Positions 1 through 8,505 of a DNA stretch of 64,000 bases are shown piece after piece. This stretch comes from Streptomyces sp. CB00455 (GTDB lineage Bacteria > Actinomycetota > Actinomycetes > Streptomycetales > Streptomycetaceae). The position numbers were made by a program, and so were the translations under genes. How positions within the stretch are numbered: position 1 is the stretch's first letter; each line of letters starts with the position of its first letter. The notes below the pieces were generated by a model. It was not told the origin of the DNA. It saw nothing but the letters and a program-made list of their open reading frames with translations, and did not search any database. Location: NCBI RefSeq assembly GCF_001905445.1, contig NZ_LIVQ01000006.1:248001-312000 (forward strand), in the 5' to 3' direction.

Positions 1-217
1 AGATCGCGGCCGCCCAGTCCTCCTCGCGGCTCACGTCGAGCCGCACGTACCGGGCGCGGTCCTCGCCGATCTCCTTCGCCACCGCGACGCCCTGCTCGTC
101 CAGCACGTCACCGAGGAGCACCCGGGCGCCCTCGGCGGCGAAGAGGCGCGCCTCCTGCTCGCCCTGCCCGCGTGCCGCGCCCGTGATGATCACCACGCGT
201 CCGTCCAGCTTGCCCAT
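1..217 (-). CDS. SDR-family oxidoreductase, N-terminal part (cut by window edge)
   Basis: Only about the first 72 codons are inside the window. From the ATG at 215-217 the protein begins MGKLDGRVVIITGAARGQG, the glycine-rich nucleotide-binding loop of classical short-chain dehydrogenases, followed by LLGDV, whose Asp at the end of the second strand usually means NAD rather than NADP. It lies 10 nt downstream of the luciferase-like gene on the same strand, so the two are probably co-transcribed. The substrate is unknown; the setting suggests oxidation of a hydroxyacyl-CoA or alcohol in the acyl-CoA catabolic regulon. The catalytic YxxxK lies outside the window. Confidence 0.85.
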   Translation of the reverse strand, partial: MGKLDGRVVIITGAARGQGEQEARLFAAEGARVLLGDVLDEQGVAVAKEIGEDRARYVRLDVSREEDWAAAI

Positions 218-227
218 GCCCGTGCTC

Positions 228-1175
228 CTAGTCGTTGAGAAGCGGGGCCACCTCGGCCCCGAAAGCGGCCATCTGGTCCACGAGTTCGGCCCGGTCGCGA
301 CTGCGGAAGCGGACCTGGATCTGGTCGACGCCGAGCGCCTTGTACGCGCGCAGGGACCCGGCGAGCACCTCCGCCTTGCCGGTGAGGGCGCGGCGGCCGG
401 TGTCCCAGCCCGGCTCGCCGACGTACAGCGGCTCGGTGATCGCGCCGATCTCCAGCGGCTCCTCGATCCCGGCCGCGGCGCGCAGCTCCCGGAGGCGGGT
501 GATCTGCCCGGCGAGCTCGTGGCGCGGGTCGCCCTGCGGCAGCCAACCGTCCCCGCGCAGGGCCGCGCGGCGCAGGCCGGCGGGCGAGGAGCCGCCCACC
601 CAGACGGGGATCCGCTCCTGTACGGGCCTGGGCAGCTGGCCGAGGTCCTTGAAGGAGAACAGTTCCCCCTCGTGCTCCGGGTACTCCTCGGGCCCGAGGG
701 CCGCACGCAGCGCGTCGAGGGTCTCGTCGAGCACGGCCCCGCGGCGGGCGAAGTCCACACCGAGGACCTCGAACTCCTCCTGGACGTGCCCGGCACCGAC
801 GCCGAGGACCAGCCGGCCGCCGGAGAGGTGGTCGACCGTGGCGTACTGCTTGGCGCTGATCAGCGGGTGGCGCAGCCCGAGGACGGCCACGTGGCTGAGC
901 AGCCGCACGTGTTCGGTGGTGCCGGCGAGGAAGGACAGGGTGGCCACGGGGTCGTACCAGACCGTGCTCATGGGGCCGGCGAGGCGCCGCGGGATCGCCA
1001 CGTGGTCGCAGGTGGCGACGTACCCGAAGCCGGCCCGGTCGGCCGTACGGGCGATCTCGGCGAGATCGGCGGGGCCGCCCGAGGCCTCCCATGGTTCGGC
1101 GTAGATGGTGCTCTGGGACTGGACCGGGAGCTGCATCCCGTAAACCAGCCGACCTTCGGGAAAGACGCGCGCCAT
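228..1175 (-). CDS. LLM-class (luciferase-like) F420-type oxidoreductase
   Basis: A 315-residue luciferase-like TIM-barrel protein. Family signatures are the early ADRAGFGYVATCDHVAIP segment, HLSGGRLVLGVGAG in the middle, and the helix-strand repeat PVWVGGSS. Actinobacterial members of this size usually transfer hydride with F420H2, less often FMN. I chose the ATG at 1173-1175 because a longer reading frame would add about 46 Arg/His/Pro-rich residues encoded by the upstream tandem repeat, which is not protein-like. It leads the SDR gene 10 nt downstream. A perfect copy of the regulon palindrome lies 278 bp upstream, beyond the repeat tract. The substrate cannot be told from sequence. Confidence 0.85.
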   Translation of the reverse strand: MARVFPEGRLVYGMQLPVQSQSTIYAEPWEASGGPADLAEIARTADRAGFGYVATCDHVAIPRRLAGPMSTVWYDPVATLSFLAGTTEHVRLLSHVAVLGLRHPLISAKQYATVDHLSGGRLVLGVGAGHVQEEFEVLGVDFARRGAVLDETLDALRAALGPEEYPEHEGELFSFKDLGQLPRPVQERIPVWVGGSSPAGLRRAALRGDGWLPQGDPRHELAGQITRLRELRAAAGIEEPLEIGAITEPLYVGEPGWDTGRRALTGKAEVLAGSLRAYKALGVDQIQVRFRSRDRAELVDQMAAFGAEVAPLLND

Positions 1176-1202
1176 ACGGGTCCGCCTCGCTTTCGCCTGC
1201 CG

Positions 1203-1353
1203 ATGTGTGTGCCGGTGCCGTGTTGCCGGTGCCGTGCGGGGGTGCCGGTCCTGTGTTGCCGGTGCCGTGGGGCGGTGCCGGCGCCGTGTTGCCGGTGCCG
1301 TGCGGCGGTGCATATTGGCGGTGCCGATGCCGTGTGGCGGTGCCGGAGGGCGA
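1203..1353. repeat. Imperfect G-rich tandem repeat
   Basis: About 150 bp made of degenerate copies of GTTGCCGGTGCCGTG-like units of roughly 14-16 bp, lying just upstream of the luciferase-like gene start. It opens spurious reading frames on both strands. It could form secondary structure and separates that gene from the operator at 1453. Confidence 0.75.
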
Positions 1354-1452
1354 CTCGCCGGGGCGGTTCGTCTGCCGGGGTCGGGGAGCGCCCCCGGGCT
1401 GGGTGTCGGCCCGCCCCCGGTTCGTCGTAGCGGTGCCGGGCCATCGTCGTAG

Positions 1453-1467
1453 CTGACGGTACGTCAG
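1453..1467. promoter_or_regulatory. Regulon palindrome, site 1 (perfect)
   Basis: CTGACGGTACGTCAG, two perfect 6-bp half sites around a 3-bp spacer. It is 111 bp upstream of the plus-strand membrane protein gene (1578) and 278 bp upstream of the minus-strand luciferase-like gene (1175), so it may serve either. Size and symmetry fit a TetR-type operator. Confidence 0.8.
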
Positions 1468-1577
1468 GCAAGGGGCGGGACACCATGCGGGGTCCCGGCG
1501 AAGGGACGCCGCAGCGAGGGGGATCCCGGTGGGTCCGGGGGGTGGGCGGCTCCCCGGCCGGTCGCTAGCCTGCGCGG

Positions 1578-2360
1578 ATGGACCTGACGCTCACGCTGAT
1601 CAGCGGGCTCGCCTGGACGGTCGTGTACGTGGAGGCGGTGCGCGTCGGGCTGCGCGACCGGACGTACGCCATGCCGGTCGCCGCGCTCGCGCTGAACTTC
1701 GCCTGGGAATCGCTCTACGCCGTCCGCGAGGTGACGGCCGGCTTCTCCGTCCAGGGCGTGGTGAACGTGGTGTGGGCGGCCGCCGACGTGCTGATCATCT
1801 CCACCTACCTGCGCTTCGGGCGGGCCGAGCTGCCGTCGTTCGTGACCCGTCCGCTCTTCGCCGCCTGGTCCGCGCTGCTGCTCGGCACCGGGTTCGCGGT
1901 GCAGGGACTGTTCCTGGCCCACTTCGGGGCGCACGACGCCAGCCGCTACTCGGCCTTCCTGCAGAACCTGCTGATGTCCGGCCTGTTCATCGGCATGTAC
2001 GCGGCCCGGCGGGGAGCGCGCGGGCAGTCGCTGTCCCTCGCCGTCGCCAAATGGCTGGGCACGCTGGCGCCGACGGTGCTGTTCGGAGTGCTGGGGGAGT
2101 CGCCCTTCATTCTCGGACTCGGGGTCCTGTGCAGCGTCTTCGATCTCGTCTACATCGGACTGCTGCTGGCCGGGGGCCGGGGCCTGGGTCGCGACCTGGA
2201 ACGCTCCGGCGGCGCGGACGGGAGCGGGAACCGGGCCGGGGGCGGGAGCGGGGGCACGGACGGGGCCGGTGGAGGGGGCGGGGCCGGTGGAGGGGGCGAG
2301 GCCGGTGGAGGGGGCGGGGCGCCGGCCCCCGTCAGAAGCCCTCCGGACCCATCACGATGA
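1578..2360 (+). CDS. Seven-helix membrane protein resembling Pyr4-type membrane terpene cyclases
   Basis: Residues 1-200 form about seven hydrophobic segments (near 4-24, 32-50, 58-78, 92-113, 122-142, 152-172, 176-198). Helix 2 carries NFAWE (Glu44), helix 3 WAAAD (Asp70) and the last helix FDLVY (Asp189). This spacing of acidic residues in a 7-helix protein of about 200-240 residues recalls the Pyr4 family of integral-membrane terpene cyclases of fungal and some Streptomyces meroterpenoid pathways, where a helix-2 Glu and a last-helix Asp are essential. The family assignment is inference. Residues 200-260 are a Gly-rich tail encoded by GGGGC repeats; its last 29 bp overlap the convergent L,D-transpeptidase gene. 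No prenyltransferase gene is nearby. Confidence 0.55.
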   Translation: MDLTLTLISGLAWTVVYVEAVRVGLRDRTYAMPVAALALNFAWESLYAVREVTAGFSVQGVVNVVWAAADVLIISTYLRFGRAELPSFVTRPLFAAWSALLLGTGFAVQGLFLAHFGAHDASRYSAFLQNLLMSGLFIGMYAARRGARGQSLSLAVAKWLGTLAPTVLFGVLGESPFILGLGVLCSVFDLVYIGLLLAGGRGLGRDLERSGGADGSGNRAGGGSGGTDGAGGGGGAGGGGEAGGGGGAPAPVRSPPDPSR

Positions 2361-3147
2361 CCGGCTTCGCCGCCGGGTCGAGGGTCTCCAGGACCTTCTT
2401 CATCGCTTCCTTGGGGATGCCGACGCAGCCCTGCGAGGGGCCGTCGTGGTCCACGTGGAGCCAGATGTTGCCGCCCTTCTCCTCGCCCTCCGGCTTCGTC
2501 GGGTCCAGCGGCGAGGTGCCGGGCGTGCGGTTGAAGTCGATGGCGACGACATAGTCGAAGGAACCGGCCAGGGACTCGCCGTTCACCCCGCGCCCGCCGG
2601 CGACGAAGGCGGGGTCCTTGTCGTACGGGAAGCGGGTGCCGGGCGGCTTCGGCAGCAGACCGCCCGCGTCGGTGAGCGCGAAGACGCCCTGAGGGGAGGT
2701 GAGGTCCCCGTAGGTGCGCTCCGTGGACCACCCCTTCGCGCCGTTGCGCGCGGGCCAGCTCTCGGCCCGGACCCAATCGGCTCCGGGGGCGGGCCGGGTG
2801 TAGAGCGTGGCGGTGGACTCCGAGGAATCCGCCGCCTTGCCCGTGACCAGGATGAGCTGGCGGGATTCGGCCGGGATCTTCGCCCGCGTCTGCTCACTGA
2901 TGCCGGGCAGGCCCTGGAGGTCGTCGCGCCGCGCATCGCGCGCGGCGCGGGCGGCGGCCGGCGGCCGGGAGTCCGCCCGGGCCTGCGCCGCCGTACCGGA
3001 GGCCTTCTCGTCGACGACGTACACCCAGCCGGCCGTGAAGGTCAGCAGGCCGAGGGTGGCGGCGAGGGCCACACGACGCGTGGGCCGCGCGGACGTGCGA
3101 GCGGACGTACGGGGCGTGCGGGAGCGGGCTCGGGCGTGCTTGCTCAT
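2332..3147 (-). CDS. L,D-transpeptidase (YkuD family), membrane-anchored or secreted
   Basis: A 271-residue protein with a basic N-terminus and one hydrophobic segment (about 25-45) that acts as signal anchor or signal peptide. The C-terminal half is a YkuD-type catalytic domain: the motif HVDHDGPSQGCVGIP near residues 231-245 holds the catalytic Cys241 in the S/T-x-G-C context with His231 and His234 upstream. Such enzymes form 3-3 cross-links in peptidoglycan or attach proteins to it, outside the membrane. The ATG at 3145-3147 is the only start giving the complete signal region. The gene stands alone and converges on the membrane protein gene. Confidence 0.85.
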   Translation of the reverse strand: MSKHARARSRTPRTSARTSARPTRRVALAATLGLLTFTAGWVYVVDEKASGTAAQARADSRPPAAARAARDARRDDLQGLPGISEQTRAKIPAESRQLILVTGKAADSSESTATLYTRPAPGADWVRAESWPARNGAKGWSTERTYGDLTSPQGVFALTDAGGLLPKPPGTRFPYDKDPAFVAGGRGVNGESLAGSFDYVVAIDFNRTPGTSPLDPTKPEGEEKGGNIWLHVDHDGPSQGCVGIPKEAMKKVLETLDPAAKPVIVMGPEGF

Positions 3148-4196
3148 TGAAGCGACCGTACAGCAGCCGGTCTTCAGTCCGGCTGAGCGCCGGTCTGGTG
3201 CCGGGTGTCCGCGGCGGAAAAGCGGAGGGGTACGGTCAGGCCGCCGTCCGGCGCCGGGTTGACGCAGGCCGCCGGGCCGGCGCCCGCGAGCGCGGGAGAT
3301 GGGGGCCGCCGGGGGCGACCGGGAGCGACGGTGGAGAGGTTCGGCGCGGCGCCCTCACCTGCGGTGTGGCTCGGTCCGACACGTCGCCGAAGGGCCGCGG
3401 GAGCCGCGGCACATCCGCCGCGTCGGCCGGCGGCCCGGTGTTCGACCCCATGGGTTCCCACACGGTGGTGGTCGTGCTGGTGCCGGCGACCGGGTGGATC
3501 GGGCCGCTGGTCGGTTGTGACGTACGGCATGGCCCGGCGGGATCCGGACGAGGTGCTCCGGTGGTGTCCGTCAGTGTCCGATTACCCGTCACGGCGGGTG
3601 GAGCGAGGCCGTGTTCCGGCGTGGCCCTGGTGGCGGTCCGGGGCTCGCCGTCGGGTCCGGTTGCCGGCTCGGGCGCCGCCAGCCGGTGGCGGGCTGTGGG
3701 CGAGCCGATGCCGGCCTGGCATCCGGGACCGCGAACAGCAGCGGCAGTAGCAATAGCGACTCGATGAGGTGTTCGCGGGTGTCGGCGACGACGCAGTGCG
3801 GGCCCGGATCCGGAGGATCCGGGCCCTGCTCCGGCGGCGGGTGACCGGCCAGAGTGGTCCCTGGCCGCCGACCGGCGGCCGGTCGGCGGCCGGTCGGCGG
3901 CCGGACCGTGTGCGCAACACGTACGGGGGCCACTCGCGCACCATGTCGGCGGCGAACCACCGCTGGACGCTGCCCCCGTTCCCGACCGGTCGACCCCCGC
4001 GACGGCATGTTCAACCGGAGGCCGTGAGGGGGCTCCTCCCCCGCCCGGGCTCGCCGTTGGCGGGCAGCGCGCCATGCGGTGACGACGGCGATCGGCACGA
4101 CGGCCGACCGATCCCCCCGGCGGCCCACACGGCCCGACTCTCGCTGACGGCGGCGCGGGGCGGCGGCCCGGGGCGGGCGGCCTGTGGCCGGTAGCG

Positions 4197-4366
4197 GGCG
4201 GCGGGCGAGGGTGCGGGGTGCGGGGGTGCGGCGGGCGAGGTGCGGCGGGCGAGGTGCGGCGGGCGAGGGTGCGGCGGGCGAGGGTGCGCGTGCGGGGTGC
4301 GAGGGTGCGCGTGCGGGGTGCGGCGGGCGAGGGTGCGGGGTGCGGGTGCGGGGTGCGAGAGCAGGG
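4197..4366. repeat. Tandem repeat of GGTGCGGCGGGCGAG-type units
   Basis: About 170 bp of interleaved GCGGGCGAGGTGCGG and GGTGCGCGTGCGGGGTGC units, strongly purine/G-skewed on the plus strand. It is adjacent to a second, unrelated GC-rich repeat tract. Confidence 0.8.
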
Positions 4367-4407
4367 ACGGGCTACGGACGGTTGCGAGTGGCGGCGGGTG
4401 GCGGCGG

Positions 4408-4612
4408 CGGTCGCCGGGGGCCAGGGCGCCGGGCGCCGGGGGGGCAGGCACCGGAGGGCCAGGGCGCCGGGCGCCGGGGGGGGGCAGGCACCGGAGGGCC
4501 AGGGCGCCGGGGGCCAGGCGCCGGAGGCGAGGGGTGGCGGCGGCGGTCGCCAGGTGCCGGAGCCGGGCGCCGGGGGCCAGGCACCGGAGGGCCAGGCACC
4601 GGAGGCGAGCCC
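4408..4612. repeat. Tandem repeat of CCGGAGGGCCAGGCACCGG-type units
   Basis: Copies of GGGCCAGGGCGCCGGGCGCC and GGCAGGCACCGGAGGGCCAG alternate over about 200 bp just upstream of the Nudix gene. The runs of G are long enough to allow G-quadruplex structures on the plus strand. Confidence 0.75.
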
Positions 4613-4709
4613 GACCCGGCCCCCGGGACCTGCCCCCGGCTCCCGGCCCCCGGCGAAAGGCCAGGTGCGGGCCATCCCCCGGCGGGGATCACCGGCGTAC
4701 GCTGAGTCG

Positions 4710-5150
4710 ATGCGAACTCCACGTCACGCAGCGCGCGTTGTCATCGTGTCCCCTTCCGGATCGGTGTTCCTCTTCCGCGAGAACAACGTCGAGGTGGGCA
4801 TCCACTGGTTGCCGCCCGGCGGCGGCATGGACCCCGGCGAGAGCCCCGAGGATTGCGTCCGGCGCGAGCTGCGCGAGGAGACGGGATGGACCGACCTGGA
4901 CCCCGGGCGGCTGCTGTGCACCTGGGAGCACGACTTCACGCACCAGGGGATCCCGGTCCGCCAGCACGAGCACATCTACCTCACCACCGGCCCCCGCCGC
5001 GAGCCCGTGCTGGAGTACCCCGGCATCCACTGGCAGTGGCTCTCCCCGCAACGCCTGGCCACCCTCGGCGAGCCCCTGTGGCCACCGCGCCTGCCGGACC
5101 TCCTGGCGAACGCCCCGGTGGAGCCGGTGCACTTGGGGCTGCTGGCGTAG
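4710..5150 (+). CDS. Nudix hydrolase
   Basis: A 146-residue single-domain protein. The Nudix box G-x5-E-x7-REUxEExGU is intact at residues 38-60, beginning GGMDPGE and ending RELREETGW, with the metal-binding glutamates Glu53, Glu56 and Glu57. Nudix enzymes cleave nucleoside diphosphates linked to another moiety; the substrate is not predictable here. The start at 4710 follows directly on the repeat tract; a longer in-frame reading would only add repeat-encoded Gly/Arg sequence. It converges on the serine protease gene across a 38-bp gap that holds a hairpin. Confidence 0.88.
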   Translation: MRTPRHAARVVIVSPSGSVFLFRENNVEVGIHWLPPGGGMDPGESPEDCVRRELREETGWTDLDPGRLLCTWEHDFTHQGIPVRQHEHIYLTTGPRREPVLEYPGIHWQWLSPQRLATLGEPLWPPRLPDLLANAPVEPVHLGLLA

Positions 5151-5165
5151 GCAGGCGCAGCACGC

Positions 5166-5186
5166 GCCGGGCGCGGCGCGCCCGGC
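5166..5186. terminator. Bidirectional hairpin between convergent genes
   Basis: Nine-bp perfect GC stem (GCCGGGCGC paired with GCGCCCGGC) with a 3-nt loop, placed between the stops of the Nudix gene and the serine protease gene. It probably terminates both. Confidence 0.6.
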
Positions 5187-5188
5187 TC

Positions 5189-6034
5189 CTACCGCTTGGC
5201 GGTCGCCTTCGCGTACAGCGAGGCCGCGTAGTCGCCGAGGACGGTGCTGGTCGACACGTCGTCCGTATCGCCGCCCGTGAGGATGCCGACGATCTTCCCG
5301 TCTTTGGCGATCCAGGCGCTTCCGCTGGTGCCGCCGGGGAAGTCGGCGCAGTCGAAGCGCTGCCGGGTCGCGCTCTCGCGGACGGCGACCGCCGTGCAGG
5401 TACGCGGAACCTTGCGGTCCGCGGGGTAGCCGGTGACGGTGACCTCCTCGCCCGCGCGGCCGGTGGTGTCCAGTACGGCCGCGCCCGTCACGTCCTCGGC
5501 GCCCCGGCCCTTCGCGTCGGGGGCCAGGCGGGCGAAGGCGAGGTCGTAGTCGTCGTCGGTCCCTTCGGCCCACCGGTCGTCCTCGAAGACCTCCTCGATC
5601 TTCCAGGTGCCGTACGGGGCGACGCCATTGGCGTATGCAGGAGCGAAGACGGCAGTGCCGCCGCCGCGATCCCCTTCGAGCAGACAGTGCCCGGCGGTGA
5701 CGATCAGGTTGCGGCCGGGGCTGTGCACGACGGTGGCGGTGCAGAAGTGGTCACTGTCCAGACCGTTCGTGAAGAGGGCCCCGGTGAAGGCGGCGGGGCC
5801 GCCGGGCTTGGGGGTCACGGCGGGCGGCAGCGTACCGCCGGGCGGGGTGGAGGGCTGAGGCTTCGCCGCTTGCGAACGCGACGGCCCGGCCGGCGAACCC
5901 GTCGGCGCGGCCTTCGCCCGCGCGGGCGGAGCCCCCTCTGGCGGCGGCACCAGCTCGGCCACGGCGGCGGAAGCCCCCAGAGCCGCCGCAGCACACAGCA
6001 CCACCGTCACCAGGGTCCGCTTGTCCACCGGCAT
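5189..6034 (-). CDS. Secreted trypsin/V8-like serine protease
   Basis: A 281-residue protein with a signal peptide (basic MPVDKR, hydrophobic core to about residue 27), a Pro/Ala-rich linker (30-75) and a chymotrypsin-fold domain. The triad is visible: His116 in TAGHC, Asp164 in DDDYDLAFARL and Ser237 in GGTSGSAW. The serine context GTSGS rather than GDSGG is that of V8/glutamyl-endopeptidase-like and Streptomyces trypsin-like proteins. I chose the ATG at 6032-6034 since it opens directly on the signal peptide; a longer start adds Pro-rich residues. No protease inhibitor gene or operon partner lies next to it. Confidence 0.88.
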   Translation of the reverse strand: MPVDKRTLVTVVLCAAAALGASAAVAELVPPPEGAPPARAKAAPTGSPAGPSRSQAAKPQPSTPPGGTLPPAVTPKPGGPAAFTGALFTNGLDSDHFCTATVVHSPGRNLIVTAGHCLLEGDRGGGTAVFAPAYANGVAPYGTWKIEEVFEDDRWAEGTDDDYDLAFARLAPDAKGRGAEDVTGAAVLDTTGRAGEEVTVTGYPADRKVPRTCTAVAVRESATRQRFDCADFPGGTSGSAWIAKDGKIVGILTGGDTDDVSTSTVLGDYAASLYAKATAKR

Positions 6035-7036
6035 GATCACCCCTCCGCTTTGCCCCGGCGAAGCATGCCCCGGGCACGGGGGCGGGTGCAAGGCCGGGGG
6101 CGGGGCTGGGAGGGGTGGGTTGGGGGTTTCCCGTCAGTCTCATCGTCTCTCCGTGTCGGGCCGGGCCCTCAAGGGCGCTCCCTGCGGTCGCGTCGCTTCG
6201 CGATGGCCTTCGGCCACCCTTGACCGCCCGTCCCGCCCCGGACATACGAAGACTGCCGGGAACCCCCCAAAGGAACGGGCCGGCTGTAAGACATAGACAC
6301 AGGGCATCAGGGAGGCGACTGCCCGCTTCGGCGGGCACATTCCCGTCAGGGGCTCATAGGCAAGCACGCTCCGGGTCGGGAGGCGCATCAGATCACTACA
6401 CACTTGCTCTCAGCTCAGCGACTACCACTCGCTCGGGGCTGGACATAAACGTCACAAGTCGCCCACGGCCCTTACCTATCCCTCTACCGGCAGCGGGTTG
6501 TTGGGTCAGGAAGGCAAAGGAAAGGGCGACTGCTGCAGCCGGTGCTGGATTGGCAGAGACTGCATGAGAGCCGTGGCAAACGAGTACGACGGCCCCGGCG
6601 GCTTCCCTACGGCTGTGGTGGCGCCTGCGGATATGAGTAGTGCGCTGCTGATGCAGGAAGCGCAGATAAGCCGGGGGATTCGCCCCCGGGCCGTGGGAGT
6701 CATGATGACTCCGTGAGCGCGTGTTGCTTGCACTGGATGCGGATGCGCTTTTGCCTCTCCAAGCCTCATCTACTGAAAGGGTTACGACTTCAGCGCCGAT
6801 CCCGACAGGGTGCGGCCCTAGGCCCACGACCCCCATTTCTCCCGCTACGGTTTCCTGACAAGGGCCTTTCGGTCCCATGTGATACCGAACGGGTCAATCA
6901 TCTCTCTCTGCGTGTCTCGCGGAAGGTGTCCGGGAACAGGTGCAGAGCTAGTTGTGGCCACGACGGAAATATCCTCGCCCCGTATGGTAATTCGCGGTGG
7001 TTCAAGGCTCGGGTCAGCTCCGGCGTTGTTCCGGGC
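6035..7036. other. 1-kb intergenic stretch at the border of an accessory island
   Basis: No open frame here looks like protein. G+C content falls visibly along this stretch compared with the flanking core genes. I see no tRNA or attachment-site duplication. It probably marks the left border of the accessory region that runs to about 12.2 kb. Confidence 0.45.
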
Positions 7037-7270
7037 ATGGACGACGACTTGCTGGACGTGCTCCTCGACGGGGCCGCCGAGCCGCGCCTGAAGCTGATCA
7101 GCGAAAACGAGCCGCGGGCCATGATGATGCTCCTTGGGCTGCTCGACGACACCGAGCAGGCCGAGGACATCCGCCACGCGGCCTGGGAGCTGCGCTTCCG
7201 CATCCGCTCACGCGTGGCCCTGCCTCTATTGGAGGTGGCGGGCGGGGCCGATGACTGTGCCAGGGAGCAC
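7037..7270 (+). pseudogene. Truncated small ORF of unknown function
   Basis: From the ATG at 7037 the sequence encodes an acidic, Leu-rich helical peptide (starting MDDDLLDVLLDG; with LLGLLDDTEQAEDIRHAAWELR) that reads like genuine protein to about residue 78. Beyond about 7270 the frame runs antisense through the next fragment and loses protein character, so the original 3-prime end seems lost. I do not recognise the family. Confidence 0.4.
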
Positions 7271-7274
7271 CAGC

Positions 7275-7676
7275 TCAGGGCGTGCGGATCACTGCTCCTG
7301 AGAAGAACCACTGCGCCCGGGCAGCGGCAAGGTGGACTCCCGCCCTGGCGGCTTCCAGGGTCTCGGGCACGGTCGCGCTCTGGGCGCCGTAGCGTGAGGT
7401 CTGCCCCACCCACAGCATGCGCATCATCGCCTCCACCGGGGCGATGGGGTCACCGCTCGTCGTGGAGATCGTGGTGCTCAGCTTGCGCCGAGTGTTCCCG
7501 ATCTCCCCGAGCATCGTGCCGCGGGTCGCCTTCGCGTTGTTCGGCCGTATAACGGCATGCGCCGCGGACTCGACCGCCTTGATGGACTCGCTGTACGCGC
7601 GCGCCACATCCGGGCTTCGCCCATACGCCGCCTGCCACGCCGACGAGACCGGCGCCGTGGTGGTGTCATCCGGCAA
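7275..7676 (-). pseudogene. C-terminal fragment of a conserved actinobacterial hypothetical protein
   Basis: The 133 residues beginning at a TTG include AYSESIKAVESAAHAVIRP and a W-G-Q-x-SRYG segment followed by a helix ending ARAQWFFSGAV. This resembles the C-terminal part of a widespread actinobacterial hypothetical (Abi-C-like) family, recalled rather than searched. No ATG or GTG start exists; the frame reads through a Cys-containing segment upstream (CRRCQTITDAA) and then degrades, so the N-terminal part appears deleted. It sits in a patch of gene fragments beside a dead transposase. Confidence 0.4.
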
Positions 7677-7733
7677 TGGCCCAGATGCGGCCGACCCGGC
7701 GACAGGACCGGCCGCCGCGTCGGTGATCGTCTG

Positions 7734-7948
7734 ACACCGTCGGCAGTCTCCTCATCGAAACCCGCGCCCGTTTCGGCTACACCGCCACCGGCACCACCGA
7801 CGACGACCGCATGCGCCACCTCTCCCAGGCCCTGCCCCCGGCCTACGCCGCCCGCCTCTTCGAAGCCCAGAAACAGGGCGCCACCGAGCAGCAGCTCCTC
7901 GACATCGCCGCCGAGGGCGTCCAAGAGATCTACTTCAAGGATCACGGC
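7734..7948 (+). pseudogene. Gene fragment of unknown function
   Basis: An open stretch without a credible start encodes a continuous, protein-like sequence (GSLLIETRARFGYTATG, then RMRHLSQALPPAYAARLFEA and QLLDIAAEGVQEIYFK). It ends abruptly where the antisense transposase remnant begins. Both ends are missing. It is not recognised. Confidence 0.4.
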
Positions 7949-8232
7949 CGCCGTCGATGTGAGCCGAGGCACGTTTGGCGAGCGTGGCCCGGTAGAGGCA
8001 GCTTGAGAGCGGCGGTCTCGTTGAGGAAATGCCCGCAAGCGTTGGTCGAGCAGTGGTAGCCAGTGTTCAAGGGCTCGACCGCGTTGGTGGTCGAGATGAT
8101 CATCCCGATCGGGGCGGAAGCCGAGGACGGGCACCGTCTCGCTCCAGGCACGTTCCGATGCCCGTACTGTCGCCGGGTAATTGGCCTGCCCTTTCTCGCT
8201 GAAGTCGGCCAGTCCCGAGGGCTTGGGTCTCG
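7942..8232 (-). pseudogene. Decayed IS256-family (Mutator) transposase, C-terminal remnant
   Basis: In one frame the minus strand reads FSEKGQANYPATVRASERAW, then a frameshift near 8105, then IISTTNAVEPLNTGYH and ACGHFLNETAALKLPL. These match the conserved C-terminal block of Mutator/IS256 transposases (FAEKW..RYPATVRAWE..., IYTTNAIESLN, ARGHFPNEQAALKCLYL). The N-terminal two thirds with the first catalytic residues and both inverted repeats are absent. It is a relic and cannot be mobile. Confidence 0.7.
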
Positions 8233-8375
8233 TCGGCGGCGGTGCAGACGGGTTCCAGGAGGCAATCAGTCTCGGCCAAAGCTGCACAGGGGCTGGGAGG
8301 GGCGGAATGAGTGATGATCTAGGGATGTGGCTTGTCCTTGCGGAGTAGAGGTGGGTGCGCATTTGAGCCATACCT

Positions 8376-8387
8376 GAAAAATTTTTC
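8376..8387. promoter_or_regulatory. AT-only palindrome upstream of the secreted-protein gene
   Basis: GAAAAATTTTTC is a perfect 12-bp palindrome about 120 bp before the start at 8506. Runs of A/T like this are rare in such GC-rich DNA; it could be an operator or part of the promoter region. Confidence 0.35.
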
Positions 8388-8505
8388 GCAGAATGGAGTG
8401 TTCCGCGGTTAGCGTTCAGTTCGCCTCGGGGGGGAGGCCGCATACAACGTCTCTTCCCTCCGTCATGCCCTCACCAGGGCTAATGAGCAAGGGAAGGAGA
8501 AATCG

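Larger units (their letters stand above)
3148..4709. other. 1.5-kb repeat-rich stretch without a supportable gene
   Basis: Several long frames are open on both strands, but all translate to Pro/Arg/Gly/Ala-rich text with no domain, and the longest follows tandem repeats. Around 3860-3905 there are inverted copies of GGCCGGTCGGC that can pair into a hairpin. I see no RNA gene here. A decayed gene beyond recognition cannot be excluded. Confidence 0.5.

Noticed and set aside
3150..4675. Long open frames on both strands (up to about 480 codons)
   Set aside because: They translate to Pro/Arg/Gly/Ala low-complexity text that follows the tandem repeats, have no domain and no consistent ribosome site; high G+C keeps many frames open.
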